Shown here: positions 1 to 7,282 of the stretch, in pieces
Layout: each line of letters begins with the position of its first letter
Position numbering within the stretch: the first letter of the stretch is position 1
The notes under the pieces: generated by a model
Databases searched by the model: none
Told to the model about the DNA's origin: nothing
The model's input: the letters and a program-made list of their open reading frames with translations, nothing else
Translations under genes and position numbers: made by a program
NCBI GenBank assembly: GCA_023422555.1
Contig: JAFAGQ010000214.1
Coordinates: 1-17,901 of the forward strand
DNA: 17,901 nt
Direction of reading: 5' to 3'
DNA from: Pseudomonadota bacterium
GTDB taxonomy: Bacteria; Pseudomonadota; Gammaproteobacteria; Burkholderiales; Burkholderiaceae_B

Positions 1-112
1 AACGAATTTCACCGGACTGTATCGCGTATTACCGAAATGCAGTCCAAAGAATACCTTGAGTCTCAGAGACGCACGTCTGTGAAACTTTGATAAATGCAGC
101 TGGAACAAGATT
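1..112. other. Left-edge region upstream of trpS
   Basis: No gene can be assigned in this edge fragment. Plus-strand frame 1 is open from the window edge to a TGA at 88-90 (29 codons), so it could hold the 3' end of an upstream gene, but the residues match nothing I recognise and an open run this short can arise by chance. No clear sigma-70 promoter was recognised directly before trpS. Confidence 0.25.
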
Positions 113-1555
113 ATGAGCGTTGAATCCTCTTCAAACGTCAACGGGAATCGCGGCAACGTCCGTGTCCTGACTGGCATTACCACATCCGGAACTCCCCATC
201 TGGGCAATTACGCCGGCGCCATTCGCCCGGCCGTGAATGCCAGCCGTGAGCCTGGGGTTGACGCGTTCTTTTTTCTGGCGGACTATCATGCGCTGATCAA
301 GTGCGATGATTCAGAACGCGTTGCACGCTCCCGTCTGGAAATTGCGGCAACCTGGCTGGCTGCGGGGCTGGATCCTGAAAAAGTCACGTTCTATCGCCAA
401 TCGGACATTCCTGAAATCCCCGAACTGAGCTGGATCCTGACCTGTGTCACGCCTAAAGGCCTGATGAACCGTGCGCATGCGTACAAAGCATCTGTGGACA
501 TCAACACCGCCAAGGGCGAGGAACCGGACGATGGCATCAATATGGGCCTGTTCTCTTATCCCATTCTGATGGCAGCCGATATTCTGATGTTCAATGCCAA
601 TCGGGTGCCCGTGGGCAGGGATCAGATCCAGCATCTGGAGATGGCTCGCGACATCGCGCAGCGCTTCAATCACCAGTACGGAGCAGGGCGCGAATATTTC
701 GTGCTGCCCGAAGTGCAGATTGACGAAGACGTTGCAACGCTGCCCGGTCTGGACGGACGCAAAATGTCCAAGAGCTACAACAACACCATCCCGCTTTTTG
801 AAGGCGGTGCAAAAGCGCTGCCAAATGCCATCTCGCGGATTGTGACCGATTCACGTGCGCCGGGTGAGGCCAAGGACGCAGACGCGTCCCACCTTTTTCT
901 GATCTATAAAGCCTTTGCGACCGCGCAGGAGTCAGAAACCTTCCGCAAGGAACTTGCTGATGGAATGGGCTGGGGCGACGCGAAAACGAAACTGGCCACA
1001 CATCTGGAAGGTATCCTTGCGCCTATGCGCGAAGAGTACAACCGCCTGATTGAGAATCCCGACACGATCGAAGATATTTTGCAGGCCGGCGCCGAAAAAG
1101 CCCGCAAGCTGGCAACGCCGCTCATGCAGGAAATACGGGAAGCGGTTGGTCTGCGTCGTGCCAGCCGTCAGTCTGCCGCAGCACCTGCTAAAAAGAAAAG
1201 CGGCAAGTCTGCGCGTTTTATCACCTTCCGAGATGACGACGGCGCATTCCGCAGTCGGTTTGTGGCGGCCGATGGCGCCACATTGCTGCTTTCTCCAGCC
1301 TATGCTGATCCTAAGGAAGCGGGGCAGTTTCCGGCCCGTCTGGCAGCCATGGATCTGCGTTCTCTGATTCGCCGTAATCCCGACTACAGTATCAGCGTGG
1401 TGGAAAATGAACAGGAGCTGGCAGCCAGTCCCGCCACACAATCGGAAATGGAGCGTGAAGCCCTGATTCTGAAACTGCTGCAAGCGGTAGACGGGCTGAA
1501 TGTCGACAAGAATGAAGCGGACAAGGATAGTCAGAATAATGCTCAGAATGTCTGA
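113..1555 (+). CDS. trpS: Tryptophanyl-tRNA synthetase with C-terminal extension
   Basis: This is a class Ic aminoacyl-tRNA synthetase that charges tRNA-Trp with tryptophan in the cytoplasm. The Rossmann catalytic core spans about residues 15-350. Its HIGH-type signature is TSGTPHLGNY (25-33), the GRDQIQHLEMARDI stretch (168-181) is typical of TrpRS, and the KMSKS loop is GRKMSKS (215-221). E. coli TrpS has 334 residues, whereas this one has 480. A basic Ala/Lys linker (355-366) joins the core to a small domain (about 367-432) whose pattern of FRDDDGAFRSRFVAADG followed by PKEAG resembles YegP/DUF1508-type repeats, and an acidic, Asn-rich tail follows. Beta-proteobacterial TrpS proteins often carry such an extension; the domain match is my inference. 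ATG at 113 fits the family N-terminus and only a weak GGAAC-type site precedes it. The gene appears monocistronic. Identity is secure. Confidence 0.97.
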   Translation: MSVESSSNVNGNRGNVRVLTGITTSGTPHLGNYAGAIRPAVNASREPGVDAFFFLADYHALIKCDDSERVARSRLEIAATWLAAGLDPEKVTFYRQSDIPEIPELSWILTCVTPKGLMNRAHAYKASVDINTAKGEEPDDGINMGLFSYPILMAADILMFNANRVPVGRDQIQHLEMARDIAQRFNHQYGAGREYFVLPEVQIDEDVATLPGLDGRKMSKSYNNTIPLFEGGAKALPNAISRIVTDSRAPGEAKDADASHLFLIYKAFATAQESETFRKELADGMGWGDAKTKLATHLEGILAPMREEYNRLIENPDTIEDILQAGAEKARKLATPLMQEIREAVGLRRASRQSAAAPAKKKSGKSARFITFRDDDGAFRSRFVAADGATLLLSPAYADPKEAGQFPARLAAMDLRSLIRRNPDYSISVVENEQELAASPATQSEMEREALILKLLQAVDGLNVDKNEADKDSQNNAQNV

Positions 1556-1577
1556 CGCGATAATGTGATGTCTTTGT

Positions 1578-1776
1578 TTGAAGCTTAAAATGATAATTTT
1601 GGCAATTCAAGCCTGAAAGTTGACGCTCTGACATTGACGCTCAGACGTTGTCGTTCAGGCATTGAAACTCAGACTTTGCAGTTCAGGCATTGAGGTCCAA
1701 AAGCCAAAATGCTGAAGCAGAAGTATATGAAGCTTAAAATCTGAAGTTCAGAAATAAAATCCTTGAAGGCAGGAGC
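1578..1776. repeat. Degenerate 14 bp tandem repeat array between trpS and ddpX
   Basis: The spacer contains head-to-tail 14 bp units. The clearest run is 1620-1689, five contiguous units: TTGACGCTCTGACA, TTGACGCTCAGACG, TTGTCGTTCAGGCA, TTGAAACTCAGACT and TTGCAGTTCAGGCA. Units 2/4 and 3/5 resemble each other, which suggests a 28 bp higher-order dimer. In-phase but decayed units lie on both sides: 1578-1591 TTGAAGCTTAAAAT, 1606-1619 and 1690-1703. After an 8 bp phase slip, 1727-1740 ATGAAGCTTAAAAT and 1741-1754 CTGAAGTTCAGAAA continue the pattern. The last fragment, 1763-1776 (TTGAAGGCAGGAGC), contains the Shine-Dalgarno sequence of ddpX. Because 14 is not a multiple of 3, the array is not a coding repeat. 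Its function is unknown. No clear intrinsic terminator for trpS is visible here. Confidence 0.8.
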
Positions 1777-1780
1777 GTAC

Positions 1781-2344
1781 ATGGATACCCGAGAAAGCGG
1801 CCAGGATCTGGAAATTATTACCGAAGCCGATTACGGTGTGGTGATAGACCTGGTTTATGGCACCTGTAATAACATCGCCGGCAAGGTGGTGTATCAGACG
1901 GCTCAGTGTGCTCTGCACAAGGATGCCGCGCCTCTGCTCAAACGCGCGGCACAGCTGGCCCGGTCTGCAGGCTACACGCTCAAGGTATTCGATGGCTACC
2001 GGCCGGCAGCGGCACAGGCCATTTTCTGGGAAACGCTAGCGGATCCTCAATATGTGGCAGATCCTTCTCAGGGCTCGAATCATTCACGAGGCGCGGCAGT
2101 AGACGTGACGTTGCTTGATGAAAAGGGCATTGAACTGGATATGGGGACAGGCTTTGATTCGATGGAAGATGCGTCCCACCATGATTATGCAGATCTGCCC
2201 GCGCAAGTGCAGCGTCATCGTCTGCTCTTGCTGGGCATCATGCTGCATGCGGGCTTCAAGGGAATCAAGTCTGAATGGTGGCATTATGAACTGCCCAATG
2301 CCCGCAGCTACCCGATGATTGACAGTCCGCTGGTCACCGTATAG
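1781..2344 (+). CDS. ddpX: D-alanyl-D-alanine dipeptidase (VanX/DdpX family)
   Basis: This is a zinc D,D-dipeptidase of peptidase family M15D that hydrolyses D-Ala-D-Ala to D-alanine in the cytoplasm. The 187-residue protein shows the family signature: DGYRP (71-75, with the conserved Arg74), SNHSRGAAVD (99-108, giving zinc ligands His101 and Asp108), and EWWHYEL (165-171, with catalytic Glu165 and zinc ligand His168). No signal peptide is visible. I chose the ATG at 1781 because AGGAG (1771-1775) lies 5 bases upstream. A TTG at 1763 would add six residues but has no ribosome site. The gene is followed by ddpABCDF in the E. coli order, so its role is most likely catabolism of peptidoglycan-derived D-Ala-D-Ala rather than vancomycin resistance; no vanH, vanA or vanRS is present. 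The 232 bp gap to ddpA suggests the transporter can also be transcribed on its own. Confidence 0.95.
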   Translation: MDTRESGQDLEIITEADYGVVIDLVYGTCNNIAGKVVYQTAQCALHKDAAPLLKRAAQLARSAGYTLKVFDGYRPAAAQAIFWETLADPQYVADPSQGSNHSRGAAVDVTLLDEKGIELDMGTGFDSMEDASHHDYADLPAQVQRHRLLLLGIMLHAGFKGIKSEWWHYELPNARSYPMIDSPLVTV

Positions 2345-2385
2345 ACAACTGTCGGCCCGTTACACCACATAGGGATATTTGACTA

Positions 2386-2414
2386 TTTCCTATTCGAATG
2401 ACTTTTGCTAAGAT
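2386..2414 (+). promoter_or_regulatory. Candidate extended -10 promoter for ddpA
   Basis: An extended -10 element, TGC followed by TAAGAT, lies at 2406-2414. Seventeen bases upstream is only a poor -35 (TTTCCT, 2386-2391), as is usual for extended -10 promoters. Transcription would start near 2421, leaving a leader of about 155 nt before ddpA. This is by-eye consensus matching only; an alternative -35 (TTGACT, 2379-2384) is spaced too far away, at 24 bp. Confidence 0.4.
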
Positions 2415-2425
2415 TGCTTACGCTT

Positions 2426-2439
2426 CCGACATATGTCGG
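2426..2439. promoter_or_regulatory. Perfect 14 bp palindrome, candidate operator before ddpA
   Basis: CCGACATATGTCGG is a perfect 14 bp inverted repeat lying just downstream of the predicted ddpA transcription start (about 2421) and about 140 bp before the start codon. This is a classic place for a repressor to bind. No regulator gene lies in the cluster, so the binding protein is unknown. The arms are too short to act as a terminator and no T-tract follows. Confidence 0.5.
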
Positions 2440-2576
2440 TTGCAATTTTCTGTTCTCCACCTCATTTTCAGTCACTGTCGGAAACGTTTGCACGGCATTT
2501 TTGTGCCCGGGCATGATCTGGCAGCCTGATCCAATGCTGCCGCTACGCGTCAGGACAGTCTTTCGGAGTCAATATT

Positions 2577-4130
2577 ATGTCAGTTCGCCGTCAGTTTATA
2601 AAAAGCGCCGTCTCTGTGGCCTGTGCCACCGCCCTGGGACTGTCCGCCAGTTTTTCCGTGAGTGCTGCCACGCCCAAAAATATGCTGGTGATTTCCAAAA
2701 GTGCAGATCCGCAGATGCTGGATATCGCAGTCACCATGGACAATAATGACTGGTCCATCACTTATCCAAGCTATCAGCGTCTTATCAAATACAAAGATGG
2801 CGGCTCCACGGAAGTCGAAGGTGATCTGGCAAAAAGCTGGACTACCTCACCTGATAAGCTGACCTGGACGTTCACGCTCAATGATGGGCAGAAATTCAGT
2901 GATGGCACGCCCGTCAACGCTGAGGCGGTGAAATACAGCTTCGACCGCCTCATGAAAATGAAACAAGGCCCATCAGAACCATTCCCCGAAAGCATGCAGG
3001 TCACGGTCAAAGATCCAATGACCGTTGAATTCAAACTGGACAAGCCTTTTGCGCCGTTCCTGAATATTCTTGCCAATAACGGCGCCGGCATTATCAATCC
3101 GGCAGTGGAAAAAGAAGCCGGTGGTGCAGAAAAATACCTGGCCGGCCACACGGCAGGTTCAGGTCCGTTCCAACTGGCTAAATGGAACAAGGGTCAGAGC
3201 CTGATTCTTGAGCGCAATCCGAACTATGGCGGGCCCAAAAAGCCGTCACTGGAAAAAGTCGCGTTCAAGATTGTGCCCGAAGCCTCTGCCCGCCGCCTGC
3301 AATTGCAGAATGGCGATCTGGACATCGTAGGCAGCATGCAGTCCGATCAGGTCAAAGCCATGCAGAACGCCAAAGGCGTTGTCTTCAAGAAAGTTCCGTC
3401 ATTGCTGGTGTCTTACCTGTATCTCAATAACAAAACCGGTCCGCTAAGCAAAGTGGAACTGCGCAAAGGCATTGCAGAAGCGGTGGACTACAACGGTATG
3501 ATCAACGGCATTATGAATGGCGAAGCCAAGCCCCTGAACGGACCCATTCCTGAAGGGATGTGGGCGCATGATGACTCAGCCCCGGCCTTCAAAACTGATG
3601 TTGCCGCAGCCAAGGCCAGTATTGGTGATGCCGTGCCCGATAAACCGCTGACCTTGCTGTACTCAACCAAAGAGCCGTATTGGGAGCCTATTGCGCTGTC
3701 TGTCCAGGCCAGCCTGCAGGCTGTTGGTGTCAAGGTAAGACTGGAAAAACTGGCCAATGCCACCATGCGTGATCGTCTGGGCAAGGGAGACTTTGATATC
3801 TCCATCGGCAACTGGTCACCAGACTTTGCCGATCCGTTCATGTTCATGAACTACTGGTTTGATTCGAGCAAACAGGGTTTGCCGGGTAACCGTTCGTTCT
3901 ATTCCAACCCCGAAGTGGACAAACTGGTGCGCCAGGCCGCCGAAGAAACGGATCAGGCCAAACGGACCAGTCTGTATCAGGAAGCCCAGAAGCAGGTGCT
4001 CAAAGATTATGCTTATGTCTACCTGTTCCAGCATAGCAACGAAATGGGCCTGCGCGACAATGTAAAAGGTTACGCGTACAATCCGATGCTTCATGATGTA
4101 TACAACGTCGTGGATATTTCCAAAGACTGA
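2577..4130 (+). CDS. ddpA: D,D-dipeptide ABC transporter, periplasmic substrate-binding protein
   Basis: This is a family-5 (DppA/OppA-type, SBP_bac_5) extracellular solute-binding protein of 517 residues, close to the length of E. coli DdpA (516). It follows DdpA through conserved blocks such as NNDWSITYPSYQRL, TAGSGPF, GPIPEGMW, KLANATMRDR, GNWSPDFADP and FMNYWF. It should capture D-Ala-D-Ala in the periplasm and deliver it to DdpBC. The N-terminus is a signal peptide with likely cleavage after VSA (residue 30). Its n-region contains RRQFIK (4-9), which fits the twin-arginine (Tat) consensus RRxFLK, so export may be via Tat rather than Sec. ATG 2577 follows GGAG (2565-2568) at 8 bases. There is no lipobox cysteine, so a soluble protein is expected. 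A strong hairpin follows the stop before ddpB. Family assignment is secure; specificity is inferred from the similarity and from the ddpX linkage. Confidence 0.94.
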   Translation: MSVRRQFIKSAVSVACATALGLSASFSVSAATPKNMLVISKSADPQMLDIAVTMDNNDWSITYPSYQRLIKYKDGGSTEVEGDLAKSWTTSPDKLTWTFTLNDGQKFSDGTPVNAEAVKYSFDRLMKMKQGPSEPFPESMQVTVKDPMTVEFKLDKPFAPFLNILANNGAGIINPAVEKEAGGAEKYLAGHTAGSGPFQLAKWNKGQSLILERNPNYGGPKKPSLEKVAFKIVPEASARRLQLQNGDLDIVGSMQSDQVKAMQNAKGVVFKKVPSLLVSYLYLNNKTGPLSKVELRKGIAEAVDYNGMINGIMNGEAKPLNGPIPEGMWAHDDSAPAFKTDVAAAKASIGDAVPDKPLTLLYSTKEPYWEPIALSVQASLQAVGVKVRLEKLANATMRDRLGKGDFDISIGNWSPDFADPFMFMNYWFDSSKQGLPGNRSFYSNPEVDKLVRQAAEETDQAKRTSLYQEAQKQVLKDYAYVYLFQHSNEMGLRDNVKGYAYNPMLHDVYNVVDISKD

Positions 4131-4197
4131 CTGTGTTCAGTAGACTGAAAACAGTCTTCGCACATACTGATACGGCCGCTTTTTCCGCGACATGACA

Positions 4198-4222
4198 CTG
4201 CGGTCCCGCCAGGGGACCGCAG
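4198..4222 (+). promoter_or_regulatory. Strong intercistronic hairpin between ddpA and ddpB
   Basis: CTGCGGTCCC (4198-4207) pairs perfectly with GGGACCGCAG (4213-4222) around a 5 nt loop (GCCAG). No T-run follows, so it is not a canonical intrinsic terminator. Position and shape fit the RNA structures that protect the 3' end of binding-protein mRNA, so that the binding protein is made in excess over its membrane and ATPase partners. That role is inferred. Confidence 0.7.
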
Positions 4223-4255
4223 GTCGCGGGCGCTCCGGGGCAACCCAAAGGAGTA

Positions 4256-5293
4256 TTGCCAACTTCAAAAGGGCTTATTTTGTTTTTCCAGATTTTGCGC
4301 AAACGCCTGCCATGGCTGATTCTGGTCATGCTGGGCGTATCAATCATCACATTCATTGTGTCGCACATGATTCCCGGGGATCCCGCACGCCTGATCGCAG
4401 GCGACCGGGCCACCGACGAGATTGTGGCCGGTATCCGCCAGAAACTGGGTCTGGACCTTCCGCTATACCAGCAATACTGGGTCTATCTCAAGGGGCTGTT
4501 GCACGGAGATCTGGGAACTTCCATCCGGACCGGGCGTCCGGTGATTGACGATCTGTTGTCTTTCTTTCCTGCCACGCTTGAACTGGCCATTGTTGCCCTG
4601 ATTTTCTCCATGCTGGTTGGCATCCCGCTGGGTGTGCTGTCGGCCGTTTACAAGAACTCCTGGATTGATCAGATTGCTCGCACGCTGGCCGTCACAGGCA
4701 TTTCCATGCCCGCCTTCTGGCTGGGTCTTGGTCTGCTGATTATCTTCTATGGACAATTATCCTGGCTGCCTTCCGGCGGACGAATAGATGGCCTGCTGGG
4801 CGATCCGCCCAGAGTAACCGGATTTTTTCTGATTGATTCGCTGATTGCCGGAGACTGGGATATCTTCTGGAGTGCAGTGGAGCATCTGATTCTGCCTGCG
4901 TTTACGCTGAGCTTCGTGCATCTGGGTGTGGTGGCGCGACAAATCCGTTCGTCCATGCTGGAGCAGCTCTCGGAAGATTACATACGCACGGCCCAGGCCT
5001 ACGGTCTGGGACGCTGGAAGATGATACTCGGCCATGCGCTGCCCAATGCGCTGATCCCCTCAGTCACCGTGCTGGGTCTGGCGATGGGCGATCTGCTATA
5101 CGGTGCCGTGCTCACTGAAACCGTATTCGGCTGGCCGGGTATGGGCCTGTACGTCATCGAGTCCATACAGGCGCTGGATTTTCCGGCAGTGATGGGCTTT
5201 GCGGTTCTGGTGTCGTTTGTTTATGTCCTGCTCAATATGCTTGTCGATCTGCTCTACAGTGTGCTGGACCCACGTATCAAGGATGCAGGCTGA
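4256..5293 (+). CDS. ddpB: D,D-dipeptide ABC transporter, permease 1
   Basis: This is an inner-membrane permease of the DppB/OppB family and a close match to E. coli DdpB, with the shared blocks IPGDPARLIAGDRATD, HGDLGTSIRTGRPV, FFPATLELA, VARQIRSSMLEQLSEDYIRTA and LGDLLYGAVLTETVF. The sequence predicts about six membrane segments. The EDYIRTAQAYGLG region is the EAA-type loop that contacts the ATPases DdpD and DdpF. The start is uncertain because no ATG or GTG fits. TTG 4256 sits only 2 bases after AAAGGAG (4247-4253). TTG 4280, with AAAAGGG (4267-4273) 6 bases before it, gives 337 residues, closer to the roughly 340 of E. coli DdpB. A non-ATG start on a membrane subunit would lower its expression relative to DdpA. 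The stop TGA overlaps the ddpC ATG by one base (TGATG at 5291-5295). Confidence 0.94.
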   Translation: MPTSKGLILFFQILRKRLPWLILVMLGVSIITFIVSHMIPGDPARLIAGDRATDEIVAGIRQKLGLDLPLYQQYWVYLKGLLHGDLGTSIRTGRPVIDDLLSFFPATLELAIVALIFSMLVGIPLGVLSAVYKNSWIDQIARTLAVTGISMPAFWLGLGLLIIFYGQLSWLPSGGRIDGLLGDPPRVTGFFLIDSLIAGDWDIFWSAVEHLILPAFTLSFVHLGVVARQIRSSMLEQLSEDYIRTAQAYGLGRWKMILGHALPNALIPSVTVLGLAMGDLLYGAVLTETVFGWPGMGLYVIESIQALDFPAVMGFAVLVSFVYVLLNMLVDLLYSVLDPRIKDAG

Positions 5294-6165
5294 TGAATAC
5301 AACCACTGCCGGTTCGCAACGAATTGAATCCCTGGCTTATTTCTGGTATCAGTTGAAGCACAGCCCCATGATGATGCTGGGTCTGGTGCTGATCATTCTG
5401 ATGTGTGCAGCGGCCGCGCTGGCTCCCCTGATAGCGGGCCACGATCCGGACGCCATTGATCTGGGCAGCAGACTGTTGCCTCCTTCGGCCGAACACCTTT
5501 TCGGGACGGACGAGGTGGGTCGTGACCTGTTCAGTCGCGTTCTTTATGGAGGTCGTCAGTCTATCGGTGTCGGCATCTTTGTGGCATTTATGGCCAGCAT
5601 TATCGGCTCGATTATCGGCTGTTTTTCCGGCATTATCGGCCGCAGCGTAGACACCATCATCATGCGCCTGATGGACATTGTGCTGTCTGTACCCTCGCTG
5701 GTTCTGACCATGGCACTGGCTGCGGCGCTGGGCCCGAGCCTGTTCAATGCGATGATTGCCATCACCGTCGTGCGTATTCCGTATTATGTACGGCTTGCCC
5801 GCGGTCAGACGCTGAGTATCCGCGAAATGGCCTATGTTCGTGCCGCACAGACCTTTGGTGCCGGCAAGGCGCATATTGTGCGCTGGCACGTGTTTCGCAA
5901 TGCCTTGCCGCCAGTCATCGTACAGATGACCCTGGATATCGGCAATGCCATACTGATGGCGGCAGCGCTGGGTTTCATCGGCCTGGGGGCGCAGCAGCCC
6001 ACAGCAGAGTGGGGTGCGATGATCGCTTCCGGCCGAAATTATCTGCTGGATCAATGGTGGTATTCAACCTTCCCGGGCGTTGCTATCCTGATTACGGCTA
6101 TCGGCTTCAATCTGGTGGGCGATGGCGTTCGTGATATGCTGGATCCAAAACAGAAGGTGAAATAA
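5293..6165 (+). CDS. ddpC: D,D-dipeptide ABC transporter, permease 2
   Basis: This is the partner inner-membrane permease of the DppC/OppC family, 290 residues. An N-terminal membrane segment (about residues 26-50) is followed by the family motif HDPDAIDLGSRLLPPSAEHLFGTDE-type block (about 51-75) and DEVGRDLFSRVLYGGRQS (74-91), which marks OppC-like proteins. Four or five further hydrophobic segments follow. The EAA-type loop is around MAYVRAAQTFGAGKAHI, and the C-terminus runs GDGVRDMLDPK. Sequence and length agree with E. coli DdpC. It forms the heterodimeric channel with DdpB. ATG 5293 overlaps the ddpB stop by one base, indicating translational coupling. The 13 bp gap to ddpD keeps the operon continuous. 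Family is certain; the D,D-dipeptide assignment rests on similarity and gene order. Confidence 0.94.
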   Translation: MNTTTAGSQRIESLAYFWYQLKHSPMMMLGLVLIILMCAAAALAPLIAGHDPDAIDLGSRLLPPSAEHLFGTDEVGRDLFSRVLYGGRQSIGVGIFVAFMASIIGSIIGCFSGIIGRSVDTIIMRLMDIVLSVPSLVLTMALAAALGPSLFNAMIAITVVRIPYYVRLARGQTLSIREMAYVRAAQTFGAGKAHIVRWHVFRNALPPVIVQMTLDIGNAILMAAALGFIGLGAQQPTAEWGAMIASGRNYLLDQWWYSTFPGVAILITAIGFNLVGDGVRDMLDPKQKVK

Positions 6166-6178
6166 AACAGGTGAAAAG

Positions 6179-7282
6179 ATGATGACTAACACCCAGTCCA
6201 CCTCTGCAGGTTATTCCGCCACAAACATCACAATGGCGCAGAAGGATGCGCAGCGCGCAGGCCTGCCTGTGCTGGATATCGACAATCTGCATATCGAATT
6301 TCCTGTCTATAAAGGGGCTGTGCGTGCGCTCAATGGCGTATCCATACAGGTGCAACCCGGAGAAATCGTAGGTATCGTTGGTGAGTCCGGCTCGGGCAAG
6401 TCGGTCACTGCCATGATGAGCATGCGTCTTATTCCAAAGAACAGCTATGTCGTCCGGCAGGGCAGCATCCACAAGTCCGGAAAAAATCTTCTGGATGCAA
6501 GCGAAAGAGAAATGCGCCATATCCGGGGCAAGGACATGGCCATGATTTTTCAGGAACCCATGACGGCGCTCAACCCCACCATGAAAGTGGGTCGGCAAAT
6601 TACAGATGTCATTGTGCGCCATACACCGCTGTCCAGGAAGCAGGCACGCGAGCGGGCTATTGATCTGCTGCGAGACATGCATATTGCCGATCCGGTACAG
6701 GTTTTTGATGCCTATCCGTTTGAACTTTCAGGCGGAATGCGCCAGCGGATCATGATTGCACTGGCCTTTTCCTGTCAGCCCTCGCTGCTGATTGCCGACG
6801 AACCAACAACGGCGCTGGACGTAACGGTTCAGAAACAGGTACTGATGCTGTTGCGTGAACGCGCCCGCAAAACCGGCACGGCTATCCTTCTGATCACTCA
6901 CGATATGGCTGTCGTTTCGCAGTTCTGTGAGCGAGTGTATGTCATGTATGCGGGCAGCGTGGTCGAAAAGGGGAGTACAAGCGAAGTGATCGATACGCCG
7001 GCCCATCCGTACACGCGCGGACTGCTTGCTGGACTCCCCGAGAATGCCAGGCCCGGTGCACCCTTGCAGGCCATTGCGGGACAGGTGCCCAATCTGGCGA
7101 ATCTGCCAAAAGGCTGTGCATTTCGCAATCGCTGTGCGCTGGCGGGCGAGCCCTGTAGCCAGGTGCCGCCGCTCATGCCGGTCTCTGACGGCCTGGCTCA
7201 TCAGGATAACCAGAATGATCAGTCTAATCAGACTCATCAGGCGGCGTGCTGGATGACAACGCAAGAGGTCGAACATGACTGA
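6179..7282 (+). CDS. ddpD: D,D-dipeptide ABC transporter, ATPase 1
   Basis: This is a cytoplasmic ABC ATPase of the DppD/OppD family that powers import through DdpBC. It carries Walker A GESGSGKS (68-75), the Q-loop Gln125 (FQEP), signature LSGGMRQR (183-190), Walker B LLIADEP (203-209) and the switch His241 (LLITHD). The C-terminal oligopeptide-transporter domain (about 290-358) contains KGCAFRNRC with cysteines 313, 319, 326 and 357, a pattern that in OppD/DppD relatives can bind an iron-sulphur cluster. A low-complexity Gln/Asn/Asp/His stretch (341-354) is inserted before the last cysteine. Two ATGs are in tandem: AGGTGA (6169-6174) is 4 bases before 6179 and 7 before 6182, so the latter may be the true start. 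The last 8 bp overlap ddpF. Confidence 0.94.
   Translation: MMTNTQSTSAGYSATNITMAQKDAQRAGLPVLDIDNLHIEFPVYKGAVRALNGVSIQVQPGEIVGIVGESGSGKSVTAMMSMRLIPKNSYVVRQGSIHKSGKNLLDASEREMRHIRGKDMAMIFQEPMTALNPTMKVGRQITDVIVRHTPLSRKQARERAIDLLRDMHIADPVQVFDAYPFELSGGMRQRIMIALAFSCQPSLLIADEPTTALDVTVQKQVLMLLRERARKTGTAILLITHDMAVVSQFCERVYVMYAGSVVEKGSTSEVIDTPAHPYTRGLLAGLPENARPGAPLQAIAGQVPNLANLPKGCAFRNRCALAGEPCSQVPPLMPVSDGLAHQDNQNDQSNQTHQAACWMTTQEVEHD

Noticed and set aside
1781..2344. VanX-type vancomycin resistance gene
   Set aside because: The enzyme family is the same, but no vanH, vanA-like ligase or vanRS is present. The gene sits with ddpABCDF, so dipeptide catabolism is the simpler reading.
2405..2746. 113-codon plus-strand open frame overlapping the ddpA start
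   Set aside because: It covers the ddpA leader and signal-peptide region in another frame, with Cys- and Arg-rich residues and no homology I recognise. The ddpA frame is clearly the real one.
5254..6054. 266-codon minus-strand open frame opposite ddpC
   Set aside because: It is antisense to a well-conserved permease. The translation is rich in His, Gln and Arg with no membrane or domain pattern, so it is a shadow of ddpC.
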